Shown: positions 1-6,636 of the stretch, one piece after another
Numbering within the stretch: position 1 is the stretch's first letter
Layout of the letters: each line of letters opens with the position of its first letter
Origin: Candidatus Dojkabacteria bacterium
GTDB lineage: Bacteria; Patescibacteriota; Dojkabacteria; SC72; JAHDCA01
Assembly: GCA_020630115.1 (NCBI GenBank)
Contig: JAHDCA010000029.1
Coordinates: forward strand, 1 to 10,087
DNA: 10,087 nucleotides
Direction: 5' to 3'
Notes under the pieces: model-generated
Told to the model about the DNA's origin: nothing
Database searches by the model: none
Seen by the model: the letters and a program-made list of their open reading frames with translations, nothing else
Position numbers and translations under genes: made by a program

Positions 1-137
1 TGCTTAAGCATTGTACTCATGGATTCCTGTATCAACCAGAGGCAAGCGCAGCAGGTTTAGTTGATGATTATGAGAATATTGAAGTTTTGATGAATAGTGA
101 AGACGTTGAGGTGAAGCTTTATAATATTTTAATTTAA
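1..137 (+). CDS. 3' end of an unidentified gene (5' truncated)
   Basis: An open frame runs in from the left edge (first complete codon at position 3) for 44 codons to a TAA at 135-137. The other two forward frames close early, one at TAA 5-7 and one at TAG 58-60. The fragment reads LKHCTHGFLYQPEASAAG and continues with an acidic stretch that ends NILI. The composition is that of a normal soluble protein C-terminus. I do not recognise the family, and no catalytic motif is visible in so short a piece. It is followed by a promoter for the next gene, so it is probably the end of a transcription unit, though no strong hairpin terminator is visible in 138-162. Confidence 0.55.
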   Translation, partial: LKHCTHGFLYQPEASAAGLVDDYENIEVLMNSEDVEVKLYNILI

Positions 138-162
138 GAGTAAAGTTTGCTTAGGGATCAAC

Positions 163-191
163 TTGTCCAACTATGGGGCATAGGGTATAAT
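163..191 (+). promoter_or_regulatory. Promoter of the small membrane protein, leaderless type
   Basis: A TTGTCC -35 box (163-168), a 17-nt spacer and a perfect TATAAT -10 box (186-191) are visible. Only four bases separate the -10 box from the ATG at 196, so the expected transcription start (about 197-198) coincides with the start codon. The spacer contains ACTATGGGG, which recurs in the promoter at 4490-4517. Confidence 0.7.
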
Positions 192-195
192 TACT

Positions 196-489
196 ATGGT
201 CCCATTTTTAATAGGAGGTGGAGTTAGAGCCGGATGTGAGGGAGTAGCATACTACCTTAAATTTTATAAATCTCCAAGAGTAAACGAAACTTCGGAGAGT
301 AGAAGGAGTTATAATTCGAAGGTTTTTAGAAATTGGGAATTCGCTCCAACTGCAATCTCTTTGGCTGCTTCTCTAGTTGCCGGATTCATTCCAGAATTTA
401 CAAATGTTGATACCCTTTTCGCTGGATCAAATGCTGTAAGTCTTATACTTATGGCTAAGAATTACTATAATTCTAGAGACGTAGTATAA
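196..489 (+). CDS. Small hypothetical membrane protein, 97 aa
   Basis: I do not recognise this protein. It has a glycine-rich hydrophobic N-terminus (FLIGGGVRAG, residues 4-13), a basic polar middle (about 22-46), and two hydrophobic stretches at about 50-67 and 74-87 that could be two membrane helices; FIPEFTN is the turn between them. It ends with a polar, tyrosine-rich tail. The start is fixed by a perfect -10 box four bases upstream, which leaves no room for a ribosome binding site and implies leaderless translation. The TAA stop (487-489) lies inside the -10 box of the lysS leader promoter, so the gene is packed tightly against the T-box. No functional link to lysS can be claimed from adjacency. 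Confidence 0.65.
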   Translation: MVPFLIGGGVRAGCEGVAYYLKFYKSPRVNETSESRRSYNSKVFRNWEFAPTAISLAASLVAGFIPEFTNVDTLFAGSNAVSLILMAKNYYNSRDVV

Positions 490-490
490 T
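462..490 (+). promoter_or_regulatory. Promoter of the lysS T-box leader
   Basis: A perfect TATAAT (485-490) lies 17 bases after a weak TTACTA -35 box (462-467). The predicted start, A at about 497, falls at the base of T-box Stem I, so the transcript would begin directly with the riboswitch. The -10 box includes the TAA stop codon of the preceding gene. Confidence 0.65.
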
Positions 491-495
491 ACATC

Positions 496-806
496 AACGA
501 TGACTAGGAAGTCATCTCTATAGAAATGCTTTGAGAGCGAGTCTGAAGTGGTGTGAGCAGACAAAGTATTAAGGGGTGATAAGACCTACGAGTTAAAGGA
601 AGAAACTTTGAATTGATAGCGAGTGTGCCTCGAAGTGATAATTCATAGGAGTAGAACCTGCTGAAGCTAAACAGTAAAATTGGCACGTCTGTGTTTGCAG
701 ATAGTAAGGTTGGTTCCGCAAGGTGTTAACAAAGTGGTACCGTGTGATAACGCCTTTGCAAATGCTCTCACTTGAGAAAGTGAAATCATTTGTGAGGGCG
801 TTTTTT
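496..806 (+). promoter_or_regulatory. T-box riboswitch (tRNA-Lys sensor) controlling lysS
   Basis: This leader senses uncharged tRNA-Lys and permits read-through into lysS. Stem I is canonical. Its base is AAC 496-498 with GTT 592-594, bordered by a GA/kink-turn-like element. TAGG 505-508 pairs with CCTA 585-588, and TCATCTCT 512-519 with AGGGGTGA 572-579. Between these helices the specifier loop TAAGA (580-584) shows codon AAG (581-583, Lys) followed by a purine. Above are AATGCTTT 525-532 with AAAGTATT 563-570, the AG bulge GAGAG 533-537, and an apical GTCTG/CAGAC hairpin whose loop holds GGTGTGAG. The linker contains AGTAGAA (650-656), an S-turn-like motif of Stem II. The antiterminator pairs CAAAG 730-734 with CTTTG 754-758 and GTGT 742-745 with ACGC 750-753. 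It carries the 7-nt bulge TGGTACC (735-741), whose TGGT matches a tRNA 3' end ACCA (discriminator A, as in bacterial tRNA-Lys). Confidence 0.95.
749..806 (+). terminator. Intrinsic terminator of the lysS T-box leader
   Basis: AACGCC (749-754) can pair with GGCGTT (797-802), stacked on CTCAC 767-771 with GTGAG 792-796. Alternatively, ATGCTCTCAC 762-771 pairs with GTGAGGGCGT 792-801 with two G-T wobbles. Six T residues follow (801-806). The first form uses bases 750-754 that the antiterminator also needs, so the two structures exclude each other, as the T-box mechanism requires. Confidence 0.88.
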
Positions 807-824
807 AATTTTAAAAAGAAAATT

Positions 825-2285
825 ATGAACGATAGTCATAGACTAAGAGAGGTGAGGCTTGAAAAACTACGTGCATTGCAAGATGCTGGGATTGAGCCTT
901 ATCCAGAGCATTTAGCTCGAACAGTAGAGGCAGGTGAATCAGTTGGCAGCTTCTCTGATTATGAGGGTACTACTCAAACAATAATCGGTAGAGTGATGGC
1001 ACTAAGAGACTTAGGTAATATCATGTTTATTGTACTGCGTGATCAGAGTGGTGAAATACAGGTCATTTTGAACCAAGACTCATTGAGTGCTAATCAGATA
1101 GTAGCAGAGAACTTAGATGTGGGAGACTTTTTACAAGTTGAAGGTGAAATTGGTCTATCAAAAACGGAAGAAATTAGTATTCACGCTTCGACAATTACCA
1201 TGGCAGCAAAGTCATTACTTCCCCTTCCAGATGCACATGGGGGATTTAGTGATGATAGTGAGAGAATCCGAAGAAGGTATTTGGATTTCTTGATGAATCA
1301 ACATGCACGAAATACTATTAATGTGAGGTCAGGGGTATTAAGGTCAATTAGAAATTTGATGCATGAAAGAGACTTTATTGAGATTGAGACTCCAATGTTA
1401 GAGTCAAATCCAGCAGGAGCGCAAGCTAGGACTTTTGATACTCATATGAATGCGATGGGTATAGATATGAGTTTAAGGATAGCTGGAGGAGAGTTATGGC
1501 ATAAAATGGTGCAAGTAGGAGGTTTTGAAAGGGTATATGAAATGGGTAGAGTATTTAGGAATGAAGGTATCGATTACTCACACAATCCTGAATTCACAAT
1601 GCTTGAGTTTTATTGGGCGTATTCGAATTTTGATGAGATGATAGATTTTAATGAGGAGTTAATAAGAAGGGCAGCCTTTGAATCAACTGGAAGGTATCAG
1701 TTTGGGTTTAGGGGAGATCAAATAAATTTAGAACAGGCATTTAGGAGAGTTGACTATAATGACCTATTTGTCGAACAATTAGAAATCGACTTACATGAAC
1801 TAGAATCAGCTCAAGACCTTCGAGCGAGTGTTCTAAATAGGTTCGAACTCGAGATCCCAAGTGAGTTAAGTATAAGTAACGCAGTTGACTTCGTGTTTAA
1901 AAAGCTCATACGACCAAGTATTATTCAGCCTACTATTGTTCAGAACTATCCAGCCTTTATGAGTCCACTTGCAAGGAGGACAACAGGTAATGATGAATTT
2001 ATATATATGAGTCAATTTGTTATATCTGGAATGGAAATAAATAGAATCTATACGGAGTTAAATAATCCAATCGATCGGGCAGAGAGATTCTCTAGCTCAG
2101 ATCAAGAAAGTCATGATGGTGATAACGAAAGCTGGGAAAGCGATGACAACTTCGTTAGAGCTATGGAGTACGGTATGCCACCTATGACTGGAGCTGGTTT
2201 AGGGATAGATAGGTTAGTCATGGTATTAAGTGAATCAGATAGTATTAGAGACGTAATTGGATTTCCGACTGTTAGAGAAGAGTAA
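825..2285 (+). CDS. lysS: Lysyl-tRNA synthetase, class II
   Basis: The enzyme charges tRNA-Lys with lysine using ATP in the cytoplasm. Numbering from the ATG at 825 gives 486 residues, normal for bacterial LysRS. An N-terminal OB-fold that binds the anticodon spans about 50-125. RRYLD is at 150-154, motif 1 (FIEIETPML) at 184-192, motif 2 (FERVYEMGRVFRNEG) at 234-248, YSHNPEFTMLEF at 251-262, and motif 3 (GAGLGIDRLVMVL) at 456-468. The lysine-binding segment reads RIAGGELWHKM where the family usually has RIAPELYLKR; the glutamate is kept. A GTG-initiated extension to 723 is open but would translate the T-box bulge and terminator, so I chose 825, 19 bases after the T-tract. No clear Shine-Dalgarno is present, only an A-rich stretch. 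Expression is controlled by the upstream T-box. Confidence 0.96.
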   Translation: MNDSHRLREVRLEKLRALQDAGIEPYPEHLARTVEAGESVGSFSDYEGTTQTIIGRVMALRDLGNIMFIVLRDQSGEIQVILNQDSLSANQIVAENLDVGDFLQVEGEIGLSKTEEISIHASTITMAAKSLLPLPDAHGGFSDDSERIRRRYLDFLMNQHARNTINVRSGVLRSIRNLMHERDFIEIETPMLESNPAGAQARTFDTHMNAMGIDMSLRIAGGELWHKMVQVGGFERVYEMGRVFRNEGIDYSHNPEFTMLEFYWAYSNFDEMIDFNEELIRRAAFESTGRYQFGFRGDQINLEQAFRRVDYNDLFVEQLEIDLHELESAQDLRASVLNRFELEIPSELSISNAVDFVFKKLIRPSIIQPTIVQNYPAFMSPLARRTTGNDEFIYMSQFVISGMEINRIYTELNNPIDRAERFSSSDQESHDGDNESWESDDNFVRAMEYGMPPMTGAGLGIDRLVMVLSESDSIRDVIGFPTVREE

Positions 2286-2334
2286 AGAATATTTAAATAT
2301 CGACTTTTGTTGTCGTTTAAAATAAGTTAGTCAA

Positions 2335-4461
2335 CTAGTCAAAAATCTTCAAAGTGTGAAGGGCTCTTGTACAAGCAACGTACAGGAGCCTGATGCTTTC
2401 AAGATCATCACCAAACATTCCATCTTTTATAACTATGACATTATCAAACTCTAGACCTTTAGACTTTGATACTGGAAGAACGATTACCCCTCGTTTGAAG
2501 TCGTTAGTCTTGTGGCTTAGGATTTCTTTATCAGCTAATTTCGAAAGCTCATCTTGCAGTTTCTCTGCACTACTAGAATCTCTAGTAACAACAGCTAGGG
2601 AACCAAATTCGTTTTGGTTAACAAGTTCAGTAAGCCTTTTCAAAAGTTCGTCTCTATCTGAGGTCGCAGTCTCTTCTACTTGCGCACCATGTCTGAGAAC
2701 AGCTTCTGGTACAACATAACCTTTAGGGAACTTACTGGCTAAATTGGTTGAGACATAATCAATGATTTCAATTGTTGTTCTATAACATCTGTTGAGTTCA
2801 AAGTATTGAGTATCCTTGAAGATATTATCTGTAGCGATAACATCTTCTTTCCAGTTCATTATCTGAAAAGGAGGGATTATCGATTGAGCAATATCTCCTG
2901 CAATTGTTATGTTACGATTTTTACTGATGAGGCCAAGAACATACAAGGTAAAAGGTGAGTGGTCTTGAGCTTCATCGACTACAACTAAATCTCGGATGTA
3001 ATCCTCGCGATTCAATGTCATTAATTTAAAGTAAGCAAGAGGAGTTAGGTCTTCAATTGTGTATGTAAAGTTCTTACCTTTCTTTCCAAAAGTATCCATA
3101 GTGTATTTGTACACTTGGGGGTGGTTAGATTTGATTTCCTTTAGAAATTCTTTATAAATCTGGATTGGGTTTAGTCTTCTCTTGATCTCATTCAAAATCT
3201 TTCTTTGTCTATTCTTCTTCTCTTCCACATCACCCATATAGCTTCCTGCATTGTTTCTCTTAAATTGGATCTGAGCAAATACATATTCAACTGCTAGTTC
3301 AAAACATTCGATAATACTCAAGTTATTTTCTTTGGAGTAGAGCTGGTTGAACCTAGCAAATATTTCAGGAGCTTGTCTATCGTTTATCTGTCTTGCAAGA
3401 CCATCGATATATCCAGAATAAAAATCTTTTGCAAGATTTATAAATTCAGCAGACCCCTTAAACTGCTTGATGTCTAAATTAACCGGCTCGGTTGAGAAAA
3501 CATAGTTCCCTTTAAATCCAAGAAGGCTTTTAGCCCATTCAAGATAAGTTGTTTGAGGCAAATGTGTAATTCCAAGGCTTGGAAGTACATCTGAAATGTA
3601 ATCAACGAACATCTTATTAGGCGCAATTACGAGTGATGCACTCGCTCTAAAATTCTCTTTGTAAGCATAGAATATGTAAGCGAGCCTGTGTAGAAGAATT
3701 GTCGTTTTCCCCGAACCTGCAACTCCTTGGATAATTATTGGTTTGTCGATCTCAGCTCGGATGATGGAGTTCTGTTGAGCCTGGATCGTTGATACGATGT
3801 CTTTAAGTTTTGAACCATCCCGCTTCTCAAGCGTTGAAAGAAGGAATGCATCAGCTGCAGCATTACCAGTTGTTGTTTCGTATACTTCATCTATTGCACC
3901 TCGGGTAATCTCAAACTGTCTTCTCTGTTGTATATCACCAGTATGCTCTCCCATTGGGGTTGTGTATGTCACATCTTGTGCAAGTCCTGAATGCTCATAG
4001 TAAAGGTTCGCAATTGGTGCTCTCCAGTCCGTGATAAGTGGAGAGAGGGTAGTCTGATCAAAGTAGGCAAATTTACCAATATATACATTCATTGGCTTTT
4101 TAGCCGCAGGGTTTGTTCTTTGAAATTCTAACTTTCCAAAATAAGCAGACTCGACAATAGATAAGTTTTGATTAACTTTATCTAATACAAACTGAGCTTT
4201 TGAAAGTAACTTGTTGTATTTTTGTACGGCATCAGCACGGTCGTCTCCAGTTTCGTTCTCCATGAAATATACAAACTCTTCAGCCTGCTGCTGTAGTCTG
4301 TCGATCTCTTGGATCTCTTTTTGCACCTCAAGTTTAACCTGTGCAAGCAGATCTTCTATATAATTTGTCTCTTCTGGAAAACTCTCCCGTGTCTGGGGCC
4401 TTTGATGAATATCATCTAGATCCTTGTAAATAGGATTTAGATAGTCCATAAAGTTGAGCAT
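2335..4461 (-). CDS. helD: HelD-type superfamily 1 helicase, RNA polymerase recycling factor
   Basis: HelD proteins use ATP to strip stalled RNA polymerase from DNA. The 708-residue protein is a little shorter than the Bacillus protein. Residues about 30-110 are charged and heptad-like, fitting the N-terminal coiled coil that HelD inserts into the polymerase secondary channel. The HelD-specific block follows: YFGKLEFQ (107-114), YIGKFAYFD (127-135), LITDWRAPIANLYYE (142-156). Helicase motifs are complete: Q motif near 226-231, Walker A GVAGSGKT (246-253), Walker B VVDEAQD (494-500), AGDIAQS (521-527), RCYRTT (558-563), SKSKGLEFD (665-673) and RLLYVACTRA (691-700). The last motifs lie close to the C-terminus, so no extra nuclease domain is present. 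ATG 4461 is chosen because a TTGACA/TATACT promoter ends seven bases upstream. The 3' end is convergent with lysS across 49 bases. Confidence 0.88.
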   Translation of the reverse strand: MLNFMDYLNPIYKDLDDIHQRPQTRESFPEETNYIEDLLAQVKLEVQKEIQEIDRLQQQAEEFVYFMENETGDDRADAVQKYNKLLSKAQFVLDKVNQNLSIVESAYFGKLEFQRTNPAAKKPMNVYIGKFAYFDQTTLSPLITDWRAPIANLYYEHSGLAQDVTYTTPMGEHTGDIQQRRQFEITRGAIDEVYETTTGNAAADAFLLSTLEKRDGSKLKDIVSTIQAQQNSIIRAEIDKPIIIQGVAGSGKTTILLHRLAYIFYAYKENFRASASLVIAPNKMFVDYISDVLPSLGITHLPQTTYLEWAKSLLGFKGNYVFSTEPVNLDIKQFKGSAEFINLAKDFYSGYIDGLARQINDRQAPEIFARFNQLYSKENNLSIIECFELAVEYVFAQIQFKRNNAGSYMGDVEEKKNRQRKILNEIKRRLNPIQIYKEFLKEIKSNHPQVYKYTMDTFGKKGKNFTYTIEDLTPLAYFKLMTLNREDYIRDLVVVDEAQDHSPFTLYVLGLISKNRNITIAGDIAQSIIPPFQIMNWKEDVIATDNIFKDTQYFELNRCYRTTIEIIDYVSTNLASKFPKGYVVPEAVLRHGAQVEETATSDRDELLKRLTELVNQNEFGSLAVVTRDSSSAEKLQDELSKLADKEILSHKTNDFKRGVIVLPVSKSKGLEFDNVIVIKDGMFGDDLESIRLLYVACTRALHTLKIFD

Positions 4462-4468
4462 AGGGGTT

Positions 4469-4496
4469 AGTATACAGGTATGTGGATGGTTGTCAA
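4469..4496 (-). promoter_or_regulatory. helD promoter, near consensus, leaderless
   Basis: On the minus strand TTGACA (4491-4496), a 16-nt spacer and TATACT (4469-4474) form a near-consensus promoter. The expected start is about 4462, one base before the ATG at 4461. Its -35 box occupies five of the six bases of the opposing promoter's -35 box. Confidence 0.8.
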
Positions 4497-4517
4497 GTGC
4501 TTACTATGGGGTATAAT
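4490..4517 (+). promoter_or_regulatory. Promoter of the 151-aa hypothetical gene, leaderless
   Basis: TTGTCA (4490-4495), a 16-nt spacer and a perfect TATAAT (4512-4517) precede the ATG at 4523 by five bases, so the expected start falls on the ATG. The -35 box overlaps that of helD on the other strand. ACTATGGGG just before the -10 box matches the promoter at 163-191. Confidence 0.78.
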
Positions 4518-4522
4518 CATCT

Positions 4523-4978
4523 ATGGTTAGATTGTTTAATCAAATACTTGCTAATCCAAAAGAATATACTGGAGGTAAGTTTATGGGGAAAAGATATACT
4601 TCTCTATCGGATAACTATTTAGGTATGTTTATAAATTCTCAGAGCACTTTGAGAAACGAATTGCCATTTATAGTGAACCCTCAGAGAAATGCTTATCATT
4701 TTGCATTTGCAAGGGGACGTAGTCAGAAAATAATGACTCCTCTAATGGGAGTTAGAAAATACACCTTGCTAGACTCAATAGCTACCGGAAATCCTAATGA
4801 AGTGAAGTTGTTTGCTTTAGGGACCTTTAGACAGAATGTTTCTACTATGATTGGTTTAGTGAACACTAGGGATCAATCTTATCCATTTATTATCGCAGAT
4901 GGAGTAGTCTTAATACCTGGTTCTTCAGACTATTTTGAAAATGAGATAAGGTTAACAAGTTTGGTTAACAGTACGTAA
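4523..4978 (+). CDS. Hypothetical protein, 151 aa
   Basis: I do not recognise this protein. It has no signal peptide, no membrane helix and no cysteine. It looks like a small soluble, mostly beta-rich domain, with short hydrophobic strands such as ELPFIVN (46-52), YHFAFARGR (58-66), KLFALGTF (94-101) and PFIIADGVVLIPG (120-132) separated by polar loops. The start follows from the perfect -10 box five bases upstream. Its last 14 bases overlap the 3' end of mnmA on the opposite strand. It stands as a single gene, divergent from helD and sharing a -35 region with it, so the two may be transcribed in competition. Confidence 0.72.
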   Translation: MVRLFNQILANPKEYTGGKFMGKRYTSLSDNYLGMFINSQSTLRNELPFIVNPQRNAYHFAFARGRSQKIMTPLMGVRKYTLLDSIATGNPNEVKLFALGTFRQNVSTMIGLVNTRDQSYPFIIADGVVLIPGSSDYFENEIRLTSLVNST

Positions 4979-6041
4979 TCTCCCCCCCACCAATACACTC
5001 ATTACCTTGATAGACTACCAAATACTGACTAAGAGCAGGTGCCCATTGCGAATTTACAAATTCAACACTAACTTTACCACCTTCATTCATCTCAAGAACA
5101 GTAACCTTACTGTCTTTACTTCTATATCTGATTGAAGCGCTTAGATTTTCAAAGTCTGTAGGGTAGTTGATGTAATGGAAATTATCACAAGATACTTTTC
5201 GCTTCCATAGTTCTTTATGAGTCTCGCCTTGTCCAACGTACAGTATATTGTTCTCAACATCTTTACTTACTACAAAATAAGGCTTTGGGAAGCCTCCGAG
5301 TGCCATACCCTTTCTTTGACCCAAAGTGTAAAACCAGATACCATCATGTTCACCAACGACTTCACCCGAATCAATATCTTTAATATATCCTTTCTTCACA
5401 GTTAAACGCTGGCTTAGAAATTCACGGATATCGACTTCACCAACAAAGCATATCCCTTGGCTATCTGGGCGGTCATGGTTCTCAAAACCCTGCTTTTTAG
5501 CAATAGCTCTGACTTCAGACTTGTTTAGATCGCCTAATGGAAAGATTGTCTTTTTCAAAGCATCACTTGTAACTTGTGATAGAAAGTAGGTCTGATCTTT
5601 ATTACTATCTTTAGGCTTGTAAAGGCGTCCATCAAAATCTGTTTTACAGTAATGACCAGTAGCTATATAGTCAGCACCAAGCTCAATACATTTGGCTAAA
5701 AATTTATCGAATTTTATAAATTTATTACAAAGGATATCTGGATTAGGAGTATTACCAATTTTATACTGTTTAAAAAAATCCTCTATAACTAAATCGCGGT
5801 ATTCTCGTTCGAAGTTAATGGAACGAAATTCAATGCCGAGTTTGTCTGCAACACTTTTAGCTGCCTCCAACTCTTCTTCCCAGGGACACGTACCTTCAAT
5901 CCCAAAATCATCGGACCAGTTTTTCATATAGATCCCTGTCACATCATAGCCTTGCTCAAGGAGTAAATATGCAGATACTGAACTGTCCACTCCTCCAGAC
6001 ATACCAACAAATACCTTTTTACCTTCACCTAATTTGCTCAT
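4965..6041 (-). CDS. mnmA: tRNA-specific 2-thiouridylase MnmA
   Basis: MnmA puts sulfur on C2 of the wobble uridine (U34) in tRNA-Lys, tRNA-Glu and tRNA-Gln, activating the base with ATP. At 358 residues it has family length. The ATP-binding PP-loop SGGVDSS is at 15-21. The nucleophilic cysteine is C105 in TPNPDILCN, and the second catalytic cysteine that receives the persulfide is C198 in SQGICFVG. GHY (129-131), DQTYFLSQ (149-156) and YTLGQRKG (238-245) are family signatures, and the C-terminal beta-barrel ends in IGGGEITYC. A perfect TATAAT ends six bases before the ATG, placing the expected transcription start on the A of the start codon. Its substrate tRNA-Lys is also the ligand of the lysS T-box, though the two genes are not in one operon. 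Confidence 0.96.
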   Translation of the reverse strand: MSKLGEGKKVFVGMSGGVDSSVSAYLLLEQGYDVTGIYMKNWSDDFGIEGTCPWEEELEAAKSVADKLGIEFRSINFEREYRDLVIEDFFKQYKIGNTPNPDILCNKFIKFDKFLAKCIELGADYIATGHYCKTDFDGRLYKPKDSNKDQTYFLSQVTSDALKKTIFPLGDLNKSEVRAIAKKQGFENHDRPDSQGICFVGEVDIREFLSQRLTVKKGYIKDIDSGEVVGEHDGIWFYTLGQRKGMALGGFPKPYFVVSKDVENNILYVGQGETHKELWKRKVSCDNFHYINYPTDFENLSASIRYRSKDSKVTVLEMNEGGKVSVEFVNSQWAPALSQYLVVYQGNECIGGGEITYC

Positions 6042-6047
6042 GATATT

Positions 6048-6053
6048 ATTATA
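6048..6053 (-). promoter_or_regulatory. mnmA -10 box, leaderless
   Basis: Minus-strand TATAAT ends six bases before the ATG at 6041, so the predicted start is that A. No convincing -35 box lies 16-18 bases upstream. The whole gap to the divergent start codon at 6075 is only 33 bases. Confidence 0.6.
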
Positions 6054-6074
6054 TATTAATTCACTGGTTTACAT

Positions 6075-6599
6075 ATGCAAAAAATATTTGATTATTATAG
6101 AAATCGTCATAATGGTATGACCCTTTATCAGAAAATTTTATGGGGAATTGGAACTTTTGTTTTTGGAAATTTGATTGTCTGGTTAGCTTTTAATATTTAT
6201 GATGATAATGCAAAATCACTAGTGTCAATAAATGACATTTCAAGGATTGAGCTTGTGGGAAGTGAGCAGATTCTTGATGTTGAGCTTGCGTTATCACAAG
6301 AGCAAAGGAGAGTAGGCCTGATGAATCGTGAGGAGTTAGGAAAGAATAACGGGATGCTATTTGTCTTCGATAAAGAAACAGATAATGGTGGTTTTTGGAT
6401 GAAGGATACTTTGATACCTTTGGACATAATCTTTATAGATACTGACCTTAATGTAGTTGGGCTTTTCAAGGATGTTCAACCCTGTGATAGTGATCCGTGC
6501 TCGACATATGACCCAAAAAATGATTACAAATACGTGGTTGAGACGAATTCGGGGTATTGGAGTGAGGTTGAAATTGGTAAGGAATTGATCTTTTATTGA
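6075..6599 (+). CDS. Membrane-anchored DUF192 protein
   Basis: A basic N-terminus and one hydrophobic helix (about 21-40, ILWGIGTFVFGNLIVWLAF) are followed by a DUF192 domain (about 58-174), probably outside the membrane. Domain signatures are GLMNREEL (81-88), GMLFVFD (93-99), FWMKDTLIPLDIIFID (107-122), TYDP (144-147) and the late VVETNSGYW. The biochemical function of DUF192 is not established. Unusually, a cysteine pair (C137, C142) sits in the loop before TYDP, where many relatives have none; it could form a disulfide. The ATG at 6075 gives the longest form; a second in-frame ATG at 6117 (residue 15) keeps the helix and would relieve the very short divergent spacing. The S41 peptidase gene follows after 37 bases. 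Confidence 0.85.
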   Translation: MQKIFDYYRNRHNGMTLYQKILWGIGTFVFGNLIVWLAFNIYDDNAKSLVSINDISRIELVGSEQILDVELALSQEQRRVGLMNREELGKNNGMLFVFDKETDNGGFWMKDTLIPLDIIFIDTDLNVVGLFKDVQPCDSDPCSTYDPKNDYKYVVETNSGYWSEVEIGKELIFY

Positions 6600-6630
6600 T
6601 TGAACATAAGGATCATGAAAGTGGTAAAAT
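6600..6630 (+). promoter_or_regulatory. Promoter of the S41 peptidase gene, leaderless
   Basis: TAAAAT (6625-6630) ends six bases before the ATG at 6637, so the predicted start is its A. A TTGAAC -35-like box (6600-6605) has a long 19-nt spacer, and shifted by one base (TGAACA) it is 18 nt. The S41 gene can therefore be transcribed independently of the DUF192 gene. Confidence 0.5.
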
Positions 6631-6636
6631 TCAAAT

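Noticed and set aside
504..686. A 60-codon minus-strand open frame
   Set aside because: It lies wholly within the T-box leader opposite structured RNA, and has no promoter or protein-like motifs.
723..824. A GTG-initiated 34-codon N-terminal extension of lysyl-tRNA synthetase
   Set aside because: It is made of the T-box bulge, antiterminator and terminator, and its peptide has no match to LysRS N-termini. The ATG at 825 gives normal length.
2299..2320. Possible terminator between lysS and helD (CGAC...GTCG then TTTAAAAT)
   Set aside because: The stem is only four base pairs with a 7-nt loop and no proper T-run; too weak to annotate.
2393..4000. Plus-strand open frames of 108 and 67 codons inside helD
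   Set aside because: They are antisense to a well-supported helicase gene and have Ser-rich, low-complexity content typical of reverse-strand reading.
4982..4988. Run of seven C (seven G in mnmA) as a phase-variation or slippage site
   Set aside because: It encodes the conserved GGGE end of MnmA, and a frameshift there would alter only the last few residues. A short homopolymer is explained by the motif.
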